Source of the DNA: Tupaia tana
Lineage: Eukaryota; Chordata; Mammalia; Scandentia; Tupaiidae
DNA: 64,000 nt
Assembly: GCA_026018925.1 (NCBI GenBank)
Contig: JAKSZU010000006.1
Span: forward strand, 191,963,449-192,027,448
Direction: 5' to 3'
Shown here: piece after piece, positions 23,440-33,275 of the stretch
Position numbering within the stretch: the stretch's first letter is position 1
How the letters are laid out: the number at the start of each line of letters is the position of its first letter
The notes under the pieces: model-generated
Databases searched by the model: none
Told to the model about the DNA's origin: nothing
What the model saw: only the letters and a program-made list of their open reading frames with translations
Translations under genes and position numbers: made by a program

Positions 23440-24080
23440 TCACCTGTCTGCAGGAAAATACCAAATTCCTTAAGCTGGAACTCAACAGACTGGCTAATCT
23501 AAACAGTTTGTTCTAGAGCTAGATGTCCCCCAAATCTTTATACAAGCCAAGTAGATTTACTCCCTATTTCACCATTGCCTTGATGCCTTTATTAAAATAG
23601 CTATTTCTCCTGCTATCTGCCTGCCCAAATTCTATTCTCCATCTAGTCCCGTGCCAAATTTCACACTCCCTCTTTTCTATGCTGTAATCATCTTGCTGAC
23701 ATAAACCTCTAGTGATAGTCATGAACAGTTTCATGTTATGAAATAACATGAAGTTATAAAAGTTTCTTAAGTGTTCTAAATATCATACATGAAACCAACT
23801 GGTCATTGTATAAGTGATTTTATTATGATAAGTTTTATTATTTTAACTTTGTCTAATCAGTTAATTTGTATTTTATCAGCATCTTCTATTCCTATCTGGA
23901 GAAAAGACATTATCATAGATCCATTGCATTGATTTTTGCCCCACACGGAAGGTTAAGACCAATGATTCTGAGAGGATACAGAGTACCTCTTATTTTTCTT
24001 CTCTACTCTAGAATCTACTCAAACACAGCACTTGACACATAGTATACATTCAATATATATCTGCTGAATAAATAAGTTTA
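23440..24080 (+). mobile_element. L2 LINE 3' part
   Basis: CAAATTCCTTAAGCTGG, GACTGGCTAATCTAAACAG, TTGATGCCTTTATTAAAA, then near 24025 GCACTTGACACATAGTATAC and TCTGCTGAATAAATAAGT, the typical L2 end. Very diverged, with possible gaps. Confidence 0.5.
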
Positions 24081-24371
24081 CTGCCATAGAATTTTATAGA
24101 TCATACTTATACAACATTGCAATCATACTTTATCTGAAAGTAGTTGATAATGAATGACCCTGGGAAAATGACCTTACATTTTGTTAGAGTCACAAAAAAT
24201 ATGCTATGAATTTCCACAAAAAAATTTTTAAAGTACTTTCCTGATAGCCCATTTGGTGAAGTTTGATATACATGAATAGATAACACATGTTAACTCCCAG
24301 TTCTCCATTCAAAACCCTTTATTGATCAAAACCACTGTGTCAGATTCAGGACAAATTCATGTTTTTTTGTG

Positions 24372-24615
24372 GGTTTTTTGGGGGAGAGATTTTTGCTATA
24401 GGGCATGTGTGCTCGCCAGAAAGAGAGAGACAGAAACTGAGAAATCATTCCCCCTGGAGGGGATGACCACACCGCAATACCTTCTCCTCCACTCTCCTCT
24501 CAGGATCTTGGGCACATGAACCGGGCATGAGTTTAAGTCGCCAGGTCCGGGACGTGAACTGCGGTCGCCTACATGGGAATCCAGTGACATAGCCATTATG
24601 CCAACTGCTGGTCCT
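24372..24615 (-). mobile_element. t-SINE A
   Basis: GGGAGAGATTTTTGCTATAGGG to GCCAACTGCTGGTCC. It is directly followed, 10 bp on, by a second minus-strand copy. Confidence 0.88.
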
Positions 24616-24626
24616 AAAAACTTAAT

Positions 24627-24891
24627 TTTTATTTTTTTGAGAGGTTTTCACTATAGGGCGCGTGCGCTCGCCAGACAGACAGAGAGAGACATAGAGACAG
24701 AAAGCGAGAAATCACCCCCCAGGGGGGATGGTCACGCCGCAATCCCTTCTCCTCCATTCTCCTCTCGGGATCTTGGGCACGCACACACACGCGCTCGGTG
24801 TGACTTTTAAGTCACCGGGTCCGGGCCGAGAACCGCGGTCGACTACGTGGGAGTCCAGCGACATAGCCATTATGCTAACAGCTGGTTCCCC
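24627..24891 (-). mobile_element. t-SINE A, young
   Basis: GAGAGGTTTTCACTATAGGGCG to GCTAACAGCTGGTTCCCC, CpG-rich, palindrome CCCCCCAGGGGGG intact. Exact TSD AAAACTTAAT at 24617-24626 and 24892-24901. Confidence 0.93.
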
Positions 24892-25086
24892 AAAACTTAA
24901 TGTTTTTAAAATGTTGTTGATCAAGAGCTCTAAATAGGAATTGATAAGCTAACACAATGGCATGAAATGTGACCTGGATTGTGATACAGCTTTTTTAAGT
25001 ACAAGTGCCATGAGTGGGTTATACATACTGAATTACAGTCGTGTATGAATTGAATTTTAAAGAACTAGTAAATAGCAACCTCATTT

Positions 25087-25355
25087 GGGACCAGCAGTTG
25101 TCATTATGTCTATGTCGCTGGACTCCCATGTAGCCAACTGCGGTTCGAGTCCCAGACCCGGTGGCTTAAACTCATGCCAAGCATGCGTCCGTGCATGCCC
25201 AGAATTCGAAGAGGAAAATAGAAGAGAGGGACCTGTGGCGTGGCCATCTCCCCCAGGGGATGATTTCTCGCTTTCTGTCTTTCTGTCTCTCTGTCTCTCT
25301 GTCTTTCTGGCAGGTGCTCGTGCCCTATAGCGAAAACCTCTCCAAAATAATTAGT
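25087..25355 (+). mobile_element. t-SINE A with good tRNA head
   Basis: GGGACCAGCAGTTGTCATTATG head and perfect B box GGTTCGAGTCC (25142-25152). Tail GCCCTATAGCGAAAACCTCTCC with almost no poly-A. TSD AACCTCATTT at 25077-25086 and 25356-25365. Confidence 0.92.
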
Positions 25356-25365
25356 AACCTCATTT

Positions 25366-26130
25366 AAAACAAACAACAGTGGTGTTAGTGAGAAGCATGA
25401 AGAAGGAAGGATGTGTCAGACTACGAGAACAGCCTGTGTAAGGCATAACAGCATAGACATACTCAAGGAATTACAAATATTTTAGTATGACCAGAGTGTG
25501 ATTATATTAGGTTCTAAGGTGAAAGAAGGAGAGGATGGTTAGTGGATAGATTGTCTGTCCCTTTTTAACTTCCATTTTGTAATAAAAAGGAGTGTCATTA
25601 AATGCTTTGAAACAACAAAATGAAACAATTTAATTTATGTTTGAGGAAGATCATTGCCAGCAAAATATGGAGTAGAGTGCTGAAAATAAGACTGAAAGAA
25701 AGGAAGATAAAGTGTGTCAAGATCATGGCCTTAATCTTGGTGAGATATCATGAAAGCCCATGCTAACATACGGACAGTGATGAAGAAAATGGGATAAACT
25801 TTAAAAGACATTGAAAAGATAGAACCAACAAGGTTTGGTGACAATAGAGCATTGGGTAAAAAGAAAGGAATATGGTGCTTAGGTTCCTGATTTGGCAAAC
25901 CTTTTAGGTTTTTAAAATAGACTTATAAAAAGGAATAAAACAGAGAGTCAGATTTAAAGGATTATAAATTTTTGTGTTCTAAATAAACAGAAGACTGATT
26001 ATCCCAGCAATTATTTGAAAAGGAAATACACTTTTCCACTTGATATCACTTAAAGTAGAAAATAGTCTCCAGCAAAAATAACCATTAACGAGTCTTGTTT
26101 AATGTATTTAAGACTGTATCGAAACTAATA
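25366..26130. repeat. Probable unnamed ancient repeat plus unique DNA
   Basis: Text such as TAGTATGACCAGAGTGTGAT, GGTGAAAGAAGGAGAGGATG, TTGAGGAAGATCATTGCCAG and GACAATAGAGCATTGGG resembles a dispersed mammalian repeat seen also near 49500, but I cannot name it. No gene. Confidence 0.35.
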
Positions 26131-26139
26131 TTTCACAGA

Positions 26140-26402
26140 ATTTTTTTTTTTTTTTTTGGAGAGGTTTTTTTTTTTTTTGCTATAGGGCACATGCACTCAC
26201 CAGAAATTGACAGAGAGACAGAAAGTGAGAAATCATCCCCCAAGGGGATGGCCACACCACTATCCCTTCTCCTCCATTCTCCTCTCAAGATCTTGGGTGA
26301 GCATGTGTTCAGCGTGAGTTTAAGCCACCGGGTCTGGGACTCAAACTGTGGTTAAGTACATGGGAGTCCAGCAACATAGCCATTATGCCAACTGCTGGTC
26401 CC
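26140..26402 (-). mobile_element. t-SINE A
   Basis: Two T-runs flank GGAGAGG, then GCTATAGGGCACATGCACTC to CCAACTGCTGGTCCC. The short repeat ACAGAAT on both sides is compatible with a TSD. Confidence 0.88.
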
Positions 26403-26539
26403 AGACAGAATATTTTTTAATAGCATGGGCTGTAGTTAAGTGCACTAAACATGAACTTTTTTTATCTTCCTCATAGTTTTATTAATGGAAACTTTTACCA
26501 CCATTGTTTTCTTGGTAACAACTCAATAAAGTCTTCTTT

Positions 26540-26593
26540 TTCTGAGAGAGAGATTTTTGCGATAGGGCATATGTGTTTGCTGGAGGGACAAGT
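26540..26593 (-). mobile_element. t-SINE A tail scrap
   Basis: Only about 50 bp of tail: GAGAGAGATTTTTGCGATAGGGC and TGTGTTTGCTGGAGGGAC. Body and head are absent, so it is a strongly truncated copy. Confidence 0.65.
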
Positions 26594-26758
26594 GTTTTAA
26601 ACATAAAAGTTACTTTTTCTAATTTCCTAATAATCTTTTTTGCACTAAATATAGTGTTTTATCTATTTTTCGATTAGTATACAATGTCTTATTGTTTGGA
26701 TATTCCATAATTTCATTTTACCACTACCTTTCAATAAATGTGCAGAAAATTTACTTTT

Positions 26759-26940
26759 TTTTTCTTTTTTTTTTTTTGAGAGTTTTCTTTCGCTATAGGG
26801 CACGTGGGCTCGCCAGACAGACAGAGAGAGACATAGAGACAGAAAGTGAGAAATCACCCCCCAGGGGAGATGGTCACGCTGCAATCCCTTCTCCTCCATT
26901 TTCCTCTCGGGATCTTGGGCACGTATGCACACGTGCCCGG
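26759..26940 (-). mobile_element. 5'-truncated t-SINE A lacking the tRNA head
   Basis: Tail and body are normal up to GGGCACGTATGCACACGTGCCCGG, where the copy stops. The whole tRNA-like region is missing. A TSD of at least 17 bp, CAGAAAATTTACTTTTT, flanks it (from 26743 and at 26941-26957), so the truncation happened at insertion. Confidence 0.92.
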
Positions 26941-27023
26941 CAGAAAATTTACTTTTTATATAAACATAAAAAGTGCTTCAGTATGAATCTTTGCCACTTG
27001 ATTATATCAAAAAAAAAAAAAAA

Positions 27024-27170
27024 TGGAGTCAGCAGGTGGCATGGTGGTTAAGGTACTGGACTCCCACCTGGCTGACTACAGTTTGAGTTCTGAGCCAGGC
27101 AACTTGCTTTCTCATTTTCTCTTTCTCTCACTTTCTCTCTCATACATGCATTTAAGATAAATAAACAGAG
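27024..27170 (+). mobile_element. t-SINE B
   Basis: GAGTCAGCAGGTGGCATGGTGG head, AGTTTGAGTTCTGAGCC, GCTTTCTCATTTTCTCTTTC, AAGATAAATAAAC tail. Confidence 0.82.
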
Positions 27171-27439
27171 CTAAATTAATTCTTCTTTTTTAAAATGGAA
27201 AAAATGTACATACTGCCAAAATGCATAACAGAAAAAATGCATCAATCCACACTGTTAACAACAAAACATTATGCTAATATTTCTGTTTTTCCTTTTTGCC
27301 AGTTTTTTAGGCAAGGGTATCTGGTTAGTTTGCACAAATGCCACATAGGAGAACAACGTCATTGAATAGCCACTATAAAAGAGTACAAATCCATTCTTCA
27401 GTCACACTCTGCTTCTATGATCCTTTATTCATAGTATCT

Positions 27440-27612
27440 CACATGCCATATATTTATTATTTAGTATCTGTCTTTGCCATCAGGATTTAAACTCTATGAG
27501 AGCTTAAAGAGTGTGAACTTTGTCTCTTCTTTATTTTTCCAACTCTAACAAGTTGAACACATTGTGGCAAACAATAGATACTCAAGAAATAAAATATTGA
27601 GTGAATGTTTAA
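27440..27612 (+). mobile_element. L2 LINE 3' end
   Basis: AAACTCTATGAGAGCTTAAAG, GTGAACTTTGTCTCTTCTTT and CAATAGATACTCAAGAAATA, then TATTGAGTGAATG: the usual end of L2 elements. Confidence 0.6.
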
Positions 27613-27787
27613 TGTTGAATTAATTTTTAAAAATGTAATTTCTTCCTTATGAGCATCTGTTTATTCTAGATCCCCTTTTCTAAATTATATTGTATAAAAA
27701 ATAATTTATATGTATTCACTGGTCCTTGACTATGGTCTGTAGAGTAATGTGCCTATTTTTGGATCAGTAGTATACACTTATTTTTAC

Positions 27788-28262
27788 TGTAGCTTGCTAG
27801 TACTGAAGGACCAGAGTGACTCCATTTTTTTACGGGGTGACTCCATTTTGTTAAACCCACCTTGCTGAGAATTAGTGTCATTTCAAGGAGGCAAGCCGAT
27901 CATGTAGGAGAAGGTCATAAGACCATCACCCCACCAGGGCTGGCAAATGATAAAAACACAAAAGAAATACCAGAGACCTGAAGTAAGTTTCTTGCCAATC
28001 AGTAAAAGAAAACTATGTTCCTTGAAATCTACAGTGAATGTATAGCCACCTGAATGCATTTTCTAGCACCCCTTGACCTCCCCCACGCAACAGCCAAATA
28101 AAAACCCAGACCAACTAACACCAGGGACTCTCAACTCCGACCTACTGTGTCAGTGATGATTGGGAGTCCTGGTTCGAGCCTGAATAAAAGCGACCCTCAT
28201 GTGCTTGCATCGGAATCGGCTCCTTAGTGGTCTTTTGGGAATTTCGCGACTGGGACACAACA
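27788..28262 (+). mobile_element. 5' LTR of a gammaretrovirus-like ERV (LTR-A)
   Basis: Starts TGTAGC and ends ACAACA, 475 bp, within the normal class I LTR range. It holds AATAAA at 28097-28102 (may also serve as a TATA-like site) and at 28183-28188, followed by an R/U5 text GCTTGCATCGGAATCGGC that resembles murine-leukaemia-type R regions. It is joined directly to a proline-type primer site. This is an old copy; I did not find a matching 3' LTR in the window. Confidence 0.82.
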
Positions 28263-28264
28263 TT

Positions 28265-28282
28265 TGAGGGCTCTTCTAGGAT
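28265..28282 (+). promoter_or_regulatory. Primer binding site, proline tRNA type
   Basis: TGAGGGCTCTTCTAGGAT lies two bases after the LTR end, as in gammaretroviruses. It differs at about four of 18 positions from the usual proline-tRNA site. Confidence 0.7.
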
Positions 28283-28664
28283 TCCCCAAGACCCCCAGGA
28301 TCCCCGAACCAGAGGGTCAACTGATAACAAGCAGTGAGTGTATTTCCTTCATCTCTCTGTTTGTCCTGTTTGGTCTCTGAGGGCCTTAACTCTGTAATAG
28401 ATCAGAATTGGTCTAGCAGACGTGCTGGCGGACTGCCAATCTGGGGGCCTAGAAGACGTTCTAGACCCCCAGGAAGAGACAGTGCCCCTAGCTGTTCTGA
28501 GTTCTCTGAGGGTGCATAGCGGGTTGCTCCCATGGCGTGGCGTGAGGCCATCGTCCCACTTTAGGTTTGCTTTTTACTCAGTGAAGAGCATCTGCGCAGC
28601 TGCATTTGTCCTGTCTGTGTGTTCATCATCTATCTCTGTTGGTGTGTACATTTTTCTAGTGGAA
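28283..28664 (+). other. ERV leader between primer site and gag
   Basis: GC-richer than its surroundings. Position and length (about 380 bp) fit a gammaretroviral leader with packaging region. No packaging structure can be confirmed by eye. Confidence 0.6.
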
Positions 28665-28720
28665 ATGGGACAGACTCAGACTTCCCCTCTGACACGTATG
28701 ACAGAACATACCCTGAAGAA
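28665..28720 (+). pseudogene. gag: Start of gag, broken off
   Basis: The ATG at 28665 begins a product starting MGQTQTSPLT. The MGQ start is the myristoylation signal typical of gammaretroviral Gag, which anchors the matrix protein at the plasma membrane. Gag similarity ends after roughly 18 codons, where a second LTR begins; the frame then stops at 28725-28727 inside that LTR. Nothing of the remaining matrix domain follows in this frame. The ATG sits at the end of a retroviral leader, which supports the start. The piece is non-coding today. Confidence 0.72.
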
Positions 28721-29018
28721 TGATTAACTTGCTTGCTTTGCTTCTGTAGCCAGCTTTTTGCTTTGAAGATAGAAAAACCATACCACCTATCTCTCCTCAA
28801 GCCCCTTCACTTTGTTTCTTTGTCCTTGTAAATCATCAGGTCCCCCTGGACATGATTATGCATTTTTGGCCTATATAAGCTCCATTCCCCTTTCACTTGG
28901 GACTGTGGGGTTTTGAGAGACAAGAGTCCTCCCATATGCTGCCGGCTTAATCAATAGACTCCAATGAATTTGGCTGTGTCTGGATGTCCTCTTATTTCTC
29001 GCTGAGTAGATTATAACA
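28721..29018 (+). mobile_element. Second class I LTR, spliced into the first ERV (LTR-B)
   Basis: Begins TGATTAACTTGCTTGC and ends ATAACA. TATATAAG near 28873 is a TATA-box candidate; GGCTTAATCAATAGACTCC near 28944 resembles an R region whose polyadenylation signal has decayed to AATAGA. About 298 bp, shorter than LTR-A and unrelated to it in sequence. The left boundary is inferred from the point where gag similarity stops. Confidence 0.65.
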
Positions 29019-29020
29019 TT

Positions 29021-29038
29021 TGGAAGCCTCAGTGAGAT
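29021..29038 (+). promoter_or_regulatory. Second primer binding site, possibly glutamine tRNA
   Basis: TGGAAGCCTCAGTGAGAT lies two bases after the CA end of LTR-B. It keeps the TGGA start and GAGAT end expected for a glutamine-tRNA site but matches only about 12 of 18 positions, so the tRNA assignment is weak. Confidence 0.5.
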
Positions 29039-29627
29039 GTATACCTCTCTGGTAAGTGGGTGAGGCATCCTAGGGAGAGCGGCCTCACTTGGCCTGACTG
29101 CTGGCTACCCAGGACTGCCCTAGGGGAGCCACCATCTGGGATTTCCCAGGACCCCGGAGCTCCTCTCGGGATTGTTAGCAGCTGACAAGAGACGCGGACC
29201 GTTCCTCCAAAAGTCTGTGGAGTTTTGCCGTAAGATCTCCAGAGGCATTTCTTTGGGTGTTCCTGAACTATTCAGGTTCAATGAAAACAAACCAGTGAGT
29301 AAGGGGGTTGGCCATGGAACAGAGAGGGAATCCCAGGCAGGGTGTATTTCCCTGAGAGGCCTCCTGAAGTCTGACCTAGGTCAAGGGCCATAAGCCCTTC
29401 TGCAGGTGGCTGGGACTCAGGGCTGACTGGACACAGTTATAAAACTCCTCCTTAGATTCCACCAGATGTGCTTGGAATCCAGGGGCTGGAAGTTTTGCCC
29501 TTAGACAGTTTGGCAAAATTTGGGGCCGGAGGCCCTAGAAGAGTTTTAAACCACTGGTGATTCAGGAATTTCTATGATTTCTACCCCTTCTACTGTAAGT
29601 TTACTGTTTTTTTTTCTAACCCTCTTA
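29039..29627 (+). other. Leader of ERV-B
   Basis: GC-rich retroviral leader-like sequence between the second primer site and the first gag fragment. A 73-codon frame here (29172-29393) has no known match and is probably chance. Confidence 0.5.
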
Positions 29628-29726
29628 GAAAATATTTCTTGGTTCTATCCTTCAACCCCTTCAGTGGAGGATATAGAACAATGGATTATTAATCTCACAT
29701 ACCAAGGGTTTCTTCAAGAATTTTAA
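29628..29726 (+). pseudogene. gag: gag matrix remnant (ERV-B)
   Basis: A 32-codon open stretch reads ENISWFYPSTPSVEDIEQWI and continues to a stop at 29724-29726. Aromatic, acidic and Trp spacing looks like a class I ERV matrix region. There is no in-frame start, since upstream codons are lost. Assignment depends mainly on its place between a leader and the late-domain segment at 29900-30094. Confidence 0.45.
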
Positions 29727-29899
29727 TCTTAAGGGGTTGAAATGTTTGTTTCCTTTCTTGTCTTAATTCTAAAAATTATGAGAAACAAAAATAGCTCTCT
29801 TAAGGCTCCCCTTAGATGCATACTACACTACTTTGACGAGGGCTTTGTAGAGAAAAAAAAAAAAAAATCAGGAACTGTATTCTTGTAACTGGCCCATAG

Positions 29900-30160
29900 A
29901 AAGAGCCCCAGCAAAGAGAACAAAAGCCCCCTATCCGACAGTCTGATCCTGAGGAGTCACATCTTCCTCCCCCTTATAACCCTAGCAAGCATCAGCCTAA
30001 GGAGAACCACGAGAAGCCACTGGAGGCAGCCTCCTCAGCCCTCTTCTCACCACCCTACACCCAGAGTAAATTCAGAGAAATGAGGGAAGCTTGAAACCCC
30101 AATTCCTGAGGCCACGTTGCCGTTAAGAGAAGCACCCCTGACAGAAGGAGGTTAAGTTAT
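29900..30160 (+). pseudogene. gag: gag late-domain region and start of capsid (ERV-B)
   Basis: Open from just after a TAG at 29897-29899 to a TGA at 30092-30094. It encodes a Pro/Glu/Lys-rich linker with PPPY (29966-29977) and PPY (30050-30058). PPxY motifs are late domains that recruit NEDD4-family ubiquitin ligases and ESCRT for budding. Past the stop, codons from 30117 read LPLREAP, the sort of text that opens a class I ERV capsid. The matrix-linker-capsid order is kept, but stops and missing sequence make it inactive. It has no ATG, so a search for start-to-stop frames would miss it. Confidence 0.65.
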
Positions 30161-31293
30161 GATTATGGCATCAAACTCTCCATCCAAAAATTAAGAGGGC
30201 TTTTTAAAAACATCACACTTAAAAGGAGTAAAAAATATCAAGAATATTTATGTTGTAAAAACTCTAATAGTATAGACAACAAAAAGTTAAATTTCTACCG
30301 TTTTCTACTGTCCTTAAGCGTATAATTAAAAATTTCAAAAAAGAAGGTTACTCAAAAGAATATCAATGTCAAAGTAACCAGAGAGAAATTGGCTCTTATA
30401 ATCCTCATGTGTCTGTGTGTATCTATGCATGCAATATGTCATGTCTCATACTACATGTTGTATGTCTGTGTAAAAACAGACCTTAAAGTATTCTATTCGA
30501 TTTGGTTTATAAAAAAAAGTGCTCATAGACATTGGTTTAAATGTATCTCAAGTTCACATAACTTTGGTAAATGAGCTGGCTTCAAATGTAATAAAAAAAA
30601 AGAAAGATTAATGAGTAAAGGTCTTTACAATTTACAACATATATTTTGTCCAGGTTTTTATTAATCAAACAACATCATATTTATCTTAATATGGTTGGTT
30701 TAATGAAACAGCTAGTACTTCTGTGTTGTGTATTATACTTTACATAGTAGATATCTAACAAAGAAACAGATTTATGACTAGCTTTTTCTGGCTTTTGTTT
30801 TAGTGCTAACAGAGGATCTTTGACCTCAAAGTAACTCTTGGATGTTTACAGAGAGCTCCTGAGACATCCAAAATGGAACTGTTAAAACTAATCAGAATTA
30901 TTCTTTATATGTAAGTAAAAATAGAAAACATTGTCAAATTGGGTAATTCTAGTTTTCTTGGTATTATATTTGAATTATATGTATAAATAAGCTATGTACT
31001 TGTATGTCTATGTATGCATTGTGTCCCAAAATAATTTGAGATTCCCAGAAATTAATGGTAGGCTTTTATGTTAAACTGGTATATATAGCCAAATTTCTTT
31101 GTCAGTTATAAATTTTGTCAGAACATTAATTATGGCTCTAATCCTAATGTTATGTCCTTAAAGAAATTCACAAGGAGGGTGAAAAGAGAATGTACTTTTA
31201 CAAGCACAGGTTTCTAAAGAAATCTAATCATTTGGATAAAATCTTCATTTTCTATGTAAACTAATCAGTTTTCTAAACTGTTAAGGTTGACCA
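30161..31293 (+). other. AT-rich interior of the ERV mosaic
   Basis: About 1.1 kb that should hold capsid coding sequence if the provirus were intact. I see no capsid motif, and composition drops to AT-rich with TGTATGTCTGTG-type runs. It may be diverged ERV-B interior or another inserted element. Confidence 0.35.
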
Positions 31294-31299
31294 AAGAAG

Positions 31300-31921
31300 T
31301 GTGGGGACACGTTTAAGAGAGAATCTGAGGTGTGGGGACATGCTCTGAGCAAACACCACATGCTCTTTTGGGGTTTGGCAGAACCTTGTAACTTGTCTTT
31401 CCTTGACCTTGGCTGCAGACAGAGCAAGGGTGGAAATTGCTAGGGGCGTTCCAACAGACACATCTGATGGACTTCAAGAAACACCTTGGCCCCAATTAGT
31501 AAAATCCAATCCCTGCTCTGTATCTGAAAGGTTCTTTAGCCTACTCTGGGTGTGGTGGTATGAGAAGATCTTTAGCTCCTTCCCCACACCTTACAGCTAG
31601 TTCTTTGCATTAGAAGGAAGATGAGATTTTCTCTTGATGGGATTACCAAGGGATGCACCTGGCCTGGTGTGACTAAGCCCTCATAGATTTGTTAACTGCT
31701 TCTTATTGTCTGTAACCTGGCAACCAATGTATGAAGTGTCGTAAAACATACATGTGTAATGTCTCCTTGTTCTATAAATAAAGACGTCCAGTTCATCTGG
31801 GCGGCACAAGTTGCTTGGGTTACCTAGACTTAGGCTGCCTGTGTCCGTTTCTACTCTATCTTTTGTCTCATTTTTTCTGCTTCTTCCATAGTAGCGCCGA
31901 GCCCGGGGGCGGACGCCGACA
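31300..31921 (+). mobile_element. Solo class II (ERVK/betaretrovirus-like) LTR
   Basis: 622 bp from TGTGGGGACACG to GGACGCCGACA, with TG...CA ends. AATAAA (31777-31782) overlaps a TATAAATA box, and the U5-like end is GC-rich (GCCCGGGGGCGGACGCC). An exact 6-bp target duplication AAGAAG (31294-31299 and 31922-31927) is the length class II ERVs make. There is no internal sequence, so it probably arose by recombination between two LTRs. It is the least decayed retroviral piece here. TGTGGGGACA is repeated near 31333. Confidence 0.85.
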
Positions 31922-31927
31922 AAGAAG

Positions 31928-32920
31928 AAGGAGGGAATGTTTGACAAGTTTGCATGTTGGATGACCAATGGAATGCACCTGAGTTAAAAAGGTAAAACTG
32001 GTATAAAGGGATATAAATCCAATGCTAAACATGGACTCATAGAAACATATTGCCTGGTTCCCTCTGAGTCCTCCTTATAATTCTTGTTAACATGCTTTAG
32101 TTATTCCTATTACCAGTTTTTCAATTTAAAAAAAATATTGAGAGGATCTATTAGTGAAGTTGTTCTGTTTTACATTGGAAAGTTGTTAAACAAATGTTGT
32201 TATTATTTGTACATATTCATAAGCTGCTGGTATATGCTAAAATTTAGGGTTGCCAAAAAACAAAAAATTGCTCAATATAGATGTATGGCAAGTTTAATAG
32301 CTCCTTCAAAGCATCAAATTTCCCAAGGTAAAAGAAAAAGATAGACATGGGCAGTTATTAGTAATTGGACCTATATTTCTGGGACAAAAGCTAGAAAACT
32401 CCTGTCTAACAGTAGGGTAAGAGTCGCAAGAAATGGGGTGGGACAGGCTAGAGCACCAGGCTGCCTTCTCTTCAGCCCCCTTGCCTTCATGTGCTCCTTC
32501 TGTTTCTTTTAGTTAGGCCTCTCCCCTACTGGACTCTCCCTTTAGTTAAATGATCAAGAAAGAGGTTTAGCTAAAAAAACAAACATTTAGATTGAGACTA
32601 CATTCTCCAACTAGAGCTTTTGTGTAAGCAATAAGGGAGATGTCTTGTAAAAGCCTGTAAACTGGACTTCATCCTCCTGACAGTACTCAGCCACTCCTTG
32701 CAGGATCTATTAAAACTTAAGTTCACTTCTCAGTGTAGGGACAGTTCAGAACAGATATCAAAAATGTTCCCAAATGACTCAGAAAAGTGTTATAACAAAA
32801 TTGGAAAGGCACCTTAACCTTTGATTTAACCCTCACTTTAACAGCACCCAGTAGTCATTCATGGTAATCCTGAAGGCTGAGAACTTCTCTGAGGGCAGGA
32901 TCTGGAAACAGCCCAGATCA
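31928..32920 (+). other. Degraded ERV-B interior
   Basis: From its position this should hold the rest of capsid. No convincing frame. The right half regains the GC content of the gag/pro remnants. Confidence 0.4.
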
Positions 32921-32929
32921 GAGCCTTTG

Positions 32930-33070
32930 CCTTAGAAGAAACTCTGTTTCCAATGTGGGCAGCCCGGGTACTCAACACTGCCCATGACTGGCGTCCTCAT
33001 GTCCTCCAGTGGGGCCTTGTCCCCAATGTAGAGTTGGCAAGTAGAGATGAGACAGAAAGCACTGAGCTCT
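32930..33070 (+). pseudogene. gag: gag nucleocapsid remnant with two broken zinc knuckles
   Basis: Codons from 32942 read LCFQCGQPGY: the Cys pair of a CCHC knuckle at 32945-32956, with tyrosine (TAC, 32969-32971) where the zinc-binding His is expected and no final Cys in frame. In another frame, codons from 33012 read GPCPQCRVGK and then a stop: a second Cys pair (33018-33029). Two knuckles in this order are known in several class I ERV Gag proteins. Neither could bind zinc now, and a frameshift separates them. Confidence 0.6.
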
Positions 33071-33135
33071 GAAGGGAACTCTGGACTTCTAGAGTCTATG
33101 CTGGCCTTTAAAATGGAGGATTAATGGGGCCTGAG

Positions 33136-33240
33136 GCCCCAGTGGCTCCCCTTGGATATCTGACAACACTGGACAAGCCTCAGGTAACCCTTAAAGTGAA
33201 TAAGATTAATTTTTGTCTAAATCAGAGGTTAAAGTTGTTT
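33136..33240 (+). pseudogene. pro: Retroviral protease N-terminus, active site lost
   Basis: The frame at 33136 reads APVAPLGYLTTLDKPQVTLK, then VNKINFCLNQR. PQVTLKV and the following hydrophobic strand match the lead-in to the aspartic protease active site. At the catalytic D-T/S-G position the codons (33220-33228) read Asn-Gln-Arg, so there is no catalytic aspartate. Sequence similarity then ends. Identification rests on motif order after the nucleocapsid remnant. Confidence 0.6.
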
Positions 33241-33275
33241 CCAAAAATACACTCATAAAAATTTTAAAAAAGTAA

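Noticed and set aside
24647-24662. TCACTATAGGGCG resembles the end of a phage T7 promoter, suggesting vector contamination
   Set aside because: It is the complement of the SINE tail (CGCCCTATAGTGA), recurs with variants in nearly every copy (GCTATAGGGC), and lacks the rest of the phage promoter.
25087-25160. Possible functional tRNA gene
   Set aside because: A and B boxes are present, but no cloverleaf with a paired acceptor stem is evident, and the sequence continues into the SINE body and tail. It is a tRNA-derived SINE head.
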